From positions 124,001 through 188,000 of the forward strand of contig JAVLUZ010000813.1 in NCBI GenBank assembly GCA_036768485.1: DNA of 64,000 nt, given 5' to 3'. The translations under genes and the position numbers were made by a program. Below are positions 1 to 64,000 of the stretch, in pieces. Within the stretch, counting starts at the first letter, position 1, and every line of letters begins with the position of its first letter. The notes under the pieces are model-generated. The model saw only the letters and a program-made list of their open reading frames with translations, was not told where the DNA came from and did no database searches. The stretch comes from Mermis nigrescens. Taxonomy: Eukaryota; Nematoda; Enoplea; Mermithida; Mermithidae.

Positions 1-56358
<56,358 letters not shown>

Positions 56359-57616
56359 CTAAAATATAATCCAAATTAGATCAGTTTAAATTATCTAAAC
56401 GCAATGTTTACTTCGCTTTACTTGATTCGCAAATTTTACTCTACGAATAATGATAATATATGAATTCCCCAGGTAATTAGCATTACCTCAAAATAAAACA
56501 TGACAAACGACTATCTTATGCACACTATACTGCAACTATATCATACGGATCCTAAAGTCAGATCTTCAGCTTGACTGCAGAAGGTACCCTTCGTGCCAAT
56601 TTATAAATTGAAGACTAAGCACAACGCTAAGCACTAAAATACTGCACTGAGTCTAGCATATTGAGCATCATCCAGGTCAATTTCAAACGCTCCATTTTAG
56701 CACAACTTTTAGAAGCATAAATTGACTTCATAATTAAGAGCAACTACCGTTAAGATTCGCACGGTTTGTACACATACAGTCCCGATGACCTGTCGCAAAA
56801 ACGAATGAAATTTTGTCCATCGGTAGGACTTGGCATCAGATGAAAATGTGTAAAGTAAAAGTTTACAAAAATGCTCCTGGGCTTTTATAACAAGCATCAA
56901 AGTTACGGGTTTTGAATTTTTGCGAAAAATGTCTGTTCCCGAATATCTTTAATAACTCCATTAATACTTGTTCGTTTTTCATGAAATTTCAATTACTTTA
57001 TAGAAAAATGGACATTCTACTTACTGATGGAAGTCATTTTGTAGTGTCTTCATTTCAACACATGATATTAAGGCTTATTTAGAAAATTTTGTTGTCTGAC
57101 TTCAGTCGCATTTTCAGACTTGTAAACAGGTCGTTACAACAACGAGAATAGATTTTTTAGATGGAGAAAATCTTACTGATTTTAAAACATATTTCAAATT
57201 TTATGCCCGGTTAACGGTACTTTTTTAATGCTAATTTTTTCAAAGTGTCGTGGACAACAGGCTTGGTACCTACGTACTCGTATGTGCAGATCGAGTCTGC
57301 TTAATGGTTTTATTCAGTGTGGCAACTTAGTGTATTTTAGTTTAAGCTGGTCTCGAAATTTGGCGAAACCAACTTCAAATATTTGCTGGGCCAATTTCTT
57401 GATCAACGCCAAAAACTAGCTAGGATTAGGATCGACCTAGTTTTAGTCAATCAAGACTAACAAATGCTATACATACATGTATATAGTATTGATTGCAAAT
57501 TACTTTTCACGAATTTTTATCGTCTACGAGTATTTCGCACAATTGTTATAACTGTTTTGTGATTGTTGCTTCAACTCTGACCGCCTCTGTAATTGAATGA
57601 AAAAAATGGTAGCCAC

Positions 57617-57874
57617 CATAGGTGGGCAGTACCGAAATTTTTAGGAGAGGTGCAAAATTTTTCAAAGGTCAAAAATGGTCTTAAAAATGGTGGTATGGAG
57701 ATAAAAACACCATTCTTAACGTTTCTCATCGAGCACTATCCATTGGCATCAGTAATTACGAAAAACGCGAAAAAATTTTCAAAAATTGAATTCTGGAGGT
57801 ACATGTTTTGGTTTCTGGAGAGGGTATTCGAACTTCTGGGGGTGCATACCCATCAACCCCCACGCCCATATGTG
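57617..57874. mobile_element. hAT-like MITE, family B copy 4
   Basis: Starts CATAGGTGGGCAGTACC and ends CACGCCCATATGTG. Flanks do not match well. Inside the long inverted repeat. Confidence 0.75.
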
Positions 57875-58076
57875 GTATAGGTACCTAAAAATATATTTAT
57901 GCACAAGGCTTGGTATAAAAGACCAGCATTTCTAAATATCGGCTCTTCCGGTTTTCGCTTCAACCCTAAGAAGAGATGAAAAATAGTTTAGCCAGTGACG
58001 CGTACCTACGTACACTATGCCACAATAAATATCGTCAAAATGGACAAAAAATTAAATATTATAGGTATGTACTTAT

Positions 58077-58586
58077 CTGTATGTCATGTAACGGGGGGGG
58101 GGGTTTAAGGGAAAACTTCTACCCAAAGTTAGCTGTCCCTTCCATCCATACGTGGGCAGCACGAAAATTCTGGGGGATGCAAGATTTCGCAAAGGTCAAA
58201 AAATGGCCTCAAAAATGGTGGTATGGCCAAAAAACAGCATTTTTCAACGTTTCTCATCGAGCACTATCCGTTGGCATCAAAAAATTGCGAAAAAACGGAA
58301 AAAATTCCAAAAAATTGAATTCTTGGGGGAGTATTTTGATTTTTTGCGGGGGTATTTTGGTTTCTTGGGGGGTGCATACCCCCAAAACCCCCACACCTAT
58401 GCGTGCTTCCATCCCCCAAAGCCCAGGAAATTTTTGCTCCGTCCCCGGATTTTGGGAAAAAATCGAATTCTTTGGCCGTTTTTAGCTGTTTTTTGGCCGT
58501 TTATGGCCAGAAATCGGAGGTCAGCTACCTCCTCCTCTTGAAAAGTGGCCAGGGACCCCCTATTCTAAATTTTGAGCCGTTACATG
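58077..58586. mobile_element. Family D MITE, copy 4, interrupted by family B copy 5
   Basis: Left part has TCATGTAACGGGGGG; right part ends GCCGTTACATGTCTG. Family B copy 5 sits inside it. Outer ends approximate. Confidence 0.68.
58147..58405. mobile_element. hAT-like MITE, family B copy 5 (nested in D)
   Basis: 259 bp, starts CATACGTGGGCAGCACG and ends CACACCTATGCGTG. Perfect 8-bp duplication CTTCCATC (58,139-58,146 and 58,406-58,413). Confidence 0.9.
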
Positions 58587-58779
58587 TCTGTATATAAGTA
58601 TAAAACACGGGCAGCCACATTCTAGAGAAATCTGACCGCTTAAAAATGTCATACATTGATTATCTAGAAATGAGCTTCATAGACGATTTAAAGCATCTTA
58701 AACGATATGATGCGAGCGTGGGTATTTAGAAAAAATTTCTGATTTATTTTTTCCGCAACGCACATCATATGACAGTTGA

Positions 58780-58935
58780 AGACTTGATGCCTTCCAGAAA
58801 AACATAGTTGTGGGGAATCTGGACCCCCAAATCGATAATTCATGGAAGACTTCATCAGAATCAAATTTTGGGTACCTTTCTCATTCACTTGGCCCCACCG
58901 GACCGGACCCCCAGAATGTTTTTTGTTGCCTATAA
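58780..58935. repeat. Family C-like fragment (reverse)
   Basis: Contains GGACCCCCAAATCGATA and GGCCCCACCGGACCGGACCC, reverse-complement blocks of family C. Ends unresolved. Confidence 0.45.
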
Positions 58936-59301
58936 TTGCTTCCATACTTTCTATAAATAGCATTAGTAAAAGAATCAAAATAAAACGAGGGGGCTTTTGA
59001 TGTTATTCCAGAGTATTTCAAAGAAATGAAAACATGTAGGCAAGATTCGTAGTTACATACATGTTTCACATTACATGTTTAACAGGTTCTGATAAGATTT
59101 TGGTCAAAACGTCGAATTTTACTTAAGGTAAACTATTTTGGGGTCTGTCAACTATATTATTAACTTTATTTATAAGTTTATGACAAGGTCTCACTGACTG
59201 CGCATCTGCTAAAAAATTTTATATTAGCGTGTGGTTTTTATTCACAGGAGGGATCATCACAAATATAGATGCCAATCTTTGCTCAAATAAGAACCGAACA
59301 G

Positions 59302-59728
59302 CATACGTGGGCAGCACCAAAATTCTGGGGGGTGCAAGATTTTTCAAAAGGTCAAAAAATGGCCTCAAAAATGGTGGTATGGCGAAAAAACACCTTTTTT
59401 CAACATTTCTCATCGAGTACTATCCATTGGCAGCAAAAAATTGCGAAAAAAAACAAAACAATTTAAAAATTGAATTCTGGGGGTATTTTTGTTTCTCTGG
59501 GGATGCATACCCCTAGGCACGTAGCTGGTCGCCCTATTTTGGGGAGACCAATACCAATTTTTGGGAGACCAAGCCCAAAAAGGTTAAAAATACCACAAAT
59601 TAACGTTTAAAAAATCATATTTTTCCGATTTTTCTGAATTTTGGGTAGGGAGGGTCCGGACCCCCCACCTCATTCCCCCAGAGCTATGTGCCTGCATACC
59701 ACCCCCAAACCCCCCAAGTCCAGTTGTG
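59302..59728. mobile_element. hAT-like MITE, family B copy 6, interrupted by family A copy 5
   Basis: Starts CATACGTGGGCAGCACC and ends AAGTCCAGTTGTG. Outer flanks CCGAACAG (59,294-59,301) and GCGAACAG (59,729-59,736) match at 7 of 8. Without the nested A copy and its duplication it is 238 bp. Confidence 0.85.
59514..59694. mobile_element. hAT-like MITE, family A copy 5 (nested in B)
   Basis: 181 bp, starts TAGGCACGTAGCTGG, ends GAGCTATGTGCCTG. Flanks CATACCCC and CATACCAC (59,506-59,513 and 59,695-59,702) match at 7 of 8. Confidence 0.87.
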
Positions 59729-60480
59729 GCGAACAGTCCTTAAAGTACCTACCTAATGTTTATGTACAACGCATTCCTCGACATATTAAAAAATTGGCAT
59801 AAAAAAAGAACGGTAAACCGAGCATAAAATTTAAAATGTGTTCTAGAGTCAGCAAGATTTTCTCTATCTAGTTAGTCTATTTTTGTTTTTGTAACGACCC
59901 GTTTACAGGACAAGTAAATTTTTTTAATAAGCCTTAATATCATGTGTTGAAATGGAGACTACTACAAAATAACTTCTATCAGTAAGTAGAATGTCCATTT
60001 TTCATAAAGTAATTGAAATTTCATCAAAAATGGACAAGTGTTGATGAAGTAAATAGAAATATTCGGAAGCAGTCATTTTTCGCAAAAATTCAAAACCCGA
60101 AACTTTGATGCTTGCTCTAAAAGCCCAGGAGCATATTTATAAACTTTTACTTTACACATTTTAATCTGGTACCAAGACCTACCGATGGACAAAATTTCAT
60201 TTGTTTTTGCGACAGGTCATCGGGTCCGAGTGTTCGAATCTTAACGGCAGTTGCTCATAAGGATTAATTCGCGCTGGGCAATCATTACAGTTTATAAATA
60301 AAAAGGCACTATGTCAATGCTCCTTCATTGGTCGCCTCATTACTAGCTACAGCTTTGACTTGGAAAAATTTAAAAATAGCCTGAAGATATAAAAAAGAAT
60401 GTTTAATAATATTAATAATAATTATACTAACAACAACAAAGTACGGGTCTAGGACAATTGTAGGAAGAAATTCGTAGAAC

Positions 60481-60557
60481 CGACAACTGGTAGGAGGACA
60501 ATTGGTAGGATGACAATTTGTAGGATAGGACAATTGGTCGGAGGACAATTCGTAAGA
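60481..60557. repeat. Short tandem repeat, 13-16-bp units
   Basis: Four to five diverged units around GGACAATTGGTAGGA. Confidence 0.7.
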
Positions 60558-60599
60558 TGCAATACCACGATAAATGAAATCAAATTATATGAAGCTTAA

Positions 60600-60813
60600 T
60601 CACACACGAACAGCACAAAAATCATGCTCAGACGAAGGAGAGGGTTAATGCGACCAGAGCAATGGTCTTCTGGGATATTTTTATTATTGTGCGATTTCGG
60701 TCCAAAATGGCGAAAAATCGCTAACATTTTCATGTTTCTTCGCGAGTTCGACAGTTGGGATGGGGGAAGACGGACCATCGTAGTGGGCGTGCCCCCATCC
60801 CCTGTTACATGTG
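60600..60813. mobile_element. Family D MITE, copy 5
   Basis: Starts near CACACACGAACAGC and ends CCCCTGTTACATGTGTG. Flanks match only partly. ORFs over it on both strands are repeat-derived. Confidence 0.55.
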
Positions 60814-61141
60814 TGGCTAATTGATTTCAAAGTGGTTCAAGCCTCGCTACTTAAGAACAATGTTGTGCTGTTTACTTTAAATGCGTTTGTTTTCAGAGCA
60901 ACTTACTTTGGGTTTTTGAAGAACTGATTTTGTCAAGCACATCCGTCAAAAAAATAGCTTTCTTTCCACGCTCAGTCAAGTGGAAATTCGAGCCATTTAG
61001 CAGTGATCGTCAACGAAATCATGAAAACGGGCGACCACAACTCTCCTGGCATTTTATTGTCGTGGATTTTGTTCACGCTTGTTGTTGACATTCAACCATT
61101 TTATCTCCCATTTTTGCTATATATGGTATTCGCCACATGGA

Positions 61142-61158
61142 NNNNNNNNNNNNNNNNN
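61142..61158. other. Assembly gap (17 N)
   Basis: Seventeen consecutive N. Sequence either side is not recognised as coding. Confidence 0.99.
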
Positions 61159-61544
61159 GGATATTCAAGCCTAACAATGACTATCAGATACTCAAAGAAT
61201 TAAATGCGTATCCAATGTCCACCTAACCAAAGAACAAATTTTGTGAATGTTTTCTGAAACAAACGCACAAAACCTAGGAATGTTATCATTATTTTTCTAC
61301 AGCTGCTCTTTTGGCGAAAATCCTACGAGTTGATACGCCTATACCGCAGCATACAATACAACCATTGAAAAATCCTATCGTTGAAAAACAAGTGCCAATT
61401 CGTGTTCCATTATTGCACAAAAAGCTAATTACAAGATAGGAAACACAGCCCGTTTGCATTAGCTTTTTTGGGGTTAATTGATGAAGACAAACTGCAGGTG
61501 ACCAGTTAACGCATGTCGCGGGATTAATTTAAATTTTAAATGCA

Positions 61545-61890
61545 GTGTTGCAATGAATTTGAGGAGAAAAATTTCATATCTTTTTTAAGCTTGGAAACGG
61601 TAGATATGTACGCATCAAAAATATTATTTTATCATTTTCAGGCATTTATTGCAATGCTTAATCTTTCTAGAATATGATAACATTAATAGAAACCCTAAAA
61701 AATCTACAGAAAAATCGAGTTAAATGAATTGAACATGTGTTGTCGAAAAGAAACGCTTAGAAATAAAGTTTTTTTGCAAATTATTAAAAATCGCGAATTT
61801 TGGGGGGCTTAAAAGGTCTGGGGAAAACCATATCGCGTGGGAGGAAGAGTGAGACTCCCGCTCTACCAACTGCGAAGATCATGATGGTTA
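61545..61890. repeat. Family E fragment, copy 9
   Basis: Diverged copy with 'ggtagatatgtacgcatcaa' and 'taatctttctagaatatga' blocks in family E order. Ends unresolved. Confidence 0.4.
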
Positions 61891-64000
61891 TCCTTGTTGT
61901 TGCCCAATAATTACAAGTCATTACTGCTAAAAAAACTTAAAAATCGCATGTTATTCACACGATCAGAATAAATTCAACCAATATTGTAAATCTAGCTTAG
62001 GTTCCTAAGCCCTTTCTGATGATTATGCTCGGTTTTAACTCTAAACAATATTGTTTGTACCAAAGGAAGAATGTGCACGGTCGATTGTTTTTGTTGATTC
62101 GGATAATTCATTAGCCATCATATGTAGATCACGACAACAATGATTCTAGGGTCAAAATTTTCTTTTAGGGTGGTCAAAGACAGATTCAGAACATCATCCG
62201 ACAATTTGAAACGCTAGCATTTTTTAGACATCGAAAGTCGTTATCAAAAATTTTGACCAGTTTTTGCATGATTTTAGGCTATAACAGGTTCGCAAGCACG
62301 TTAGCATCTACCTATAATGTACTTGGGTAAGCATAAAAAGTGGCTCTCCCTAGAATTTTTGGGACACTCCGGAGAGGTTCTGGAGGTAGATAATTAATAA
62401 TATTGCACAGACTTTTTACACTCAATAGTCAGTTTGAATTGAGCGTGCAATATTTTGGCATAGCGATTACACCGATTTTTGGTGGTTTTTCTGCCCTGTA
62501 CACATTTCAGTGGGCATGCCTTATGCAACTTTAAGGTATGTACATAATTGTAGGTGATAAAATTCTCTAGATATAATTTTTTTAGAATTTCGCATCAGTT
62601 CTTAAGTGGGAGTATAAAGAGTGTGAAAATCTGGGGTGTAAAACACATTTTGTTAGCGTTTTTATCTTCTTAGTGTCTGCCATATCTTCAGTGAGTCGGG
62701 AAAAATCTTTGTTATAGATAAGTACTACGTTTAAAGAGCTACACGTTGAATTTGCCCGCTTTAGATATGGAGGTGTATGAATTAAATTTTAGGATGAAAA
62801 ACGTTTTATTTCTTTTTTCGACTGTCATGTCTTCTGCTTATGAATCAAATCATGCGAACTATTCTAAAAGTAAAGTACGTCTCTAGGGGAACACGCCGCA
62901 TTTGGTCGCGTTTTCTAAAACTCAACACTAAATCAATTTTGAGATACAAAGTCCCAGTTTGGATCTTGAAAAGAAAGTTTGGACAATTATTTTGTCTACA
63001 CTGCCGACTTCCAAATAATATAGAAATAGTAAACGTCTTAAGAGTTACACATTGCAGTACATTGAATGCGTTTTTTTATGCTCAATATTGAGTTAGTTTT
63101 GAAGGTATCAAGTTCTCTGATTGAGAAACACGTTTCTGTGTCAATTTTCCCATTATCTCTTACTGTTATCAGTCGAGACATGATCTTAAGTCAAGGAGTG
63201 CTTTCTGCCGGATTCAAACTCAATAAAGGTGTAAAGTATATACATTAAAAATTAATTCTGCTTCCAGAGTGTTGCTGAGGATTTTCTTTCTTAAAAATTT
63301 TATTCAGAACATCAGGATTACGATTGAGATTTTAGAGATTCTTTACACTCAACAGTTATGTAAACCTTAATCAGGAGCTCGACTCTCGAACTCTCCGTAA
63401 CAATAAAAATTACGAACCTGACTGCAATTTTGTTCAGACTAAGAAGTTGTTTGAAGTTTACACAGAGTGTTAATTGTAGATCCGAGAGATTGTACAAGGT
63501 AAGTTTTTTACAAAGTGTTTTCCGTAACATCGAATTAACGAATATAATTTTTTGATTCTCTCTGACTCAATGGTCGGGCAAAGTTTACGCTGAAAATTCA
63601 TTTTTGTCTCAAAACATAGATACTTAATTTTTTGAAGTGTACTCGTCCCATCAGGACAATGAATTATGTTAGAATTGTTTGTTTACTATGTGCATGCTGA
63701 TGTGGAGGAAAAAATCGTGTTTTTCGCTTATTTAACTATTGCGCTTCATCCGGATAAGTTACCATCACTTTGAACTTGAACCTGTTTTACAATCGGTTTA
63801 CACGAACTCAGAAAATTGAAATCCATGCACTAGGTTTCGTGAAATAGATTATAATCGTCACACGAGCGGGAAAAAGAGGCGAAAAACTCCAATAAACCGA
63901 GCGAGAAGACATGATTCGCGGCACAGTGATCAATGAAATCCGATGAGCTTTTCATTTAAAATTTTAATTACGTAACACGACGCCTACACGTTTATTGTAT

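Larger units (their letters stand above)
56739..60255. repeat. Long inverted repeat (arms about 520 bp, spacer 2.5 kb)
   Basis: The left arm (56,739 to about 57,260) returns as a diverged reverse complement at about 59,740-60,255: the left arm opens AGCAACTACCGTTAAGATTCG-like sequence and the right arm closes with CTTAACGGCAGTTGCT. The spacer is filled with B and D copies. No clear target duplication. Probably an old DNA transposon with long TIRs. Confidence 0.75.
56359..64000. other. 7.6-kb region without recognised exons
   Basis: Presumably a long intron of the hemicentin-like gene. It holds a long inverted repeat, B/D/A repeats, a short tandem repeat and an N gap. 61,900-64,000 is AT-rich and shows no gene or repeat that I can name. 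Confidence 0.55.

Noticed and set aside
57976..58541. 169- and 129-residue plus-strand frames
   Set aside because: Read through family D and family B repeats in two overlapping frames; not genes.
60225..60250. tRNA B-box-like GTTCGAATC
   Set aside because: Part of the long inverted repeat; no A box or cloverleaf could be drawn around it.
60897..61104. Open frame after TTTTCAG on the plus strand (SNLLWVFEELIL...) near the N gap
   Set aside because: About 69 codons without a recognisable domain, ends in a stop before the gap; likely chance. A transcript would be needed.
62840..63248. Overlapping 83- and 60-residue plus-strand frames
   Set aside because: No signature, no splice context, AT-rich surroundings.

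Overview
This window looks like nuclear DNA of an invertebrate animal. It is AT-rich and intron-rich, its 3' splice sites are short (TTTAG or TTTCAG), and small non-autonomous DNA transposons fill the introns. Two genes can be supported. A nematode is a reasonable guess from the compact splice sites and the gene families. That is inference, and no single feature in the window proves the phylum.

Gene 1 runs on the minus strand from about 56.4 kb down to base 1 and continues past the left edge. I could assemble 36 exons, about 6.3 kb of coding sequence, encoding 22 complete I-set immunoglobulin (Ig) domains and the start of a 23rd. Every domain seen has the Cys-Trp-Cys core. The domains follow each other through linkers of only a few residues ending in Pro-Pro, with no fibronectin or EGF modules between them. 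That is the architecture of the central Ig array of hemicentin (HIM-4), a giant secreted basement-membrane and cell-junction protein. The N-terminal von Willebrand A region and the C-terminal EGF/fibulin region are not in the window. Reading frame and splice phase agree across every junction except one, in Ig19, where a run of six T suggests a one-base error or a true frameshift. Two introns appear to use GC instead of GT at the 5' splice site.

Gene 2 lies on the plus strand (27,103-27,657 and 31,105-31,512). It sits entirely inside a 15-kb intron of gene 1, the intron that splits Ig12. It encodes a 320-residue secreted or GPI-anchored cysteine-rich protein. Two tandem modules resemble the membrane-proximal domain of ADAM17/ADAM10 proteases, but there is no protease domain.

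The rest is introns and repeats. At least seven families of short inverted-terminal-repeat elements (called A, B, C, D, E, G and I here) recur, plus a larger relative (J). Many copies are flanked by perfect or near-perfect 8-bp target duplications, as for the hAT superfamily. Two larger fold-back elements (13.9-15.2 kb and 24.9-26.2 kb) have 9-bp target duplications, as for Mutator-like or Foldback elements. Nested insertions (A inside B, B inside D twice, A inside a fold-back) give relative ages. Several insertions lie within 3-30 bases of splice sites.

Layout by region: 0-12 kb holds dense Ig exons 21-36. 12-16.5 kb is an intron with the first fold-back and a trinucleotide microsatellite. 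16.5-18 kb holds exons 18-20. 18-33 kb is the giant intron with gene 2. 33-56.4 kb holds exons 1-17 among many repeats. 56.4-64 kb has no recognisable exon; it contains a long inverted repeat, several repeat copies and a 17-base N gap.
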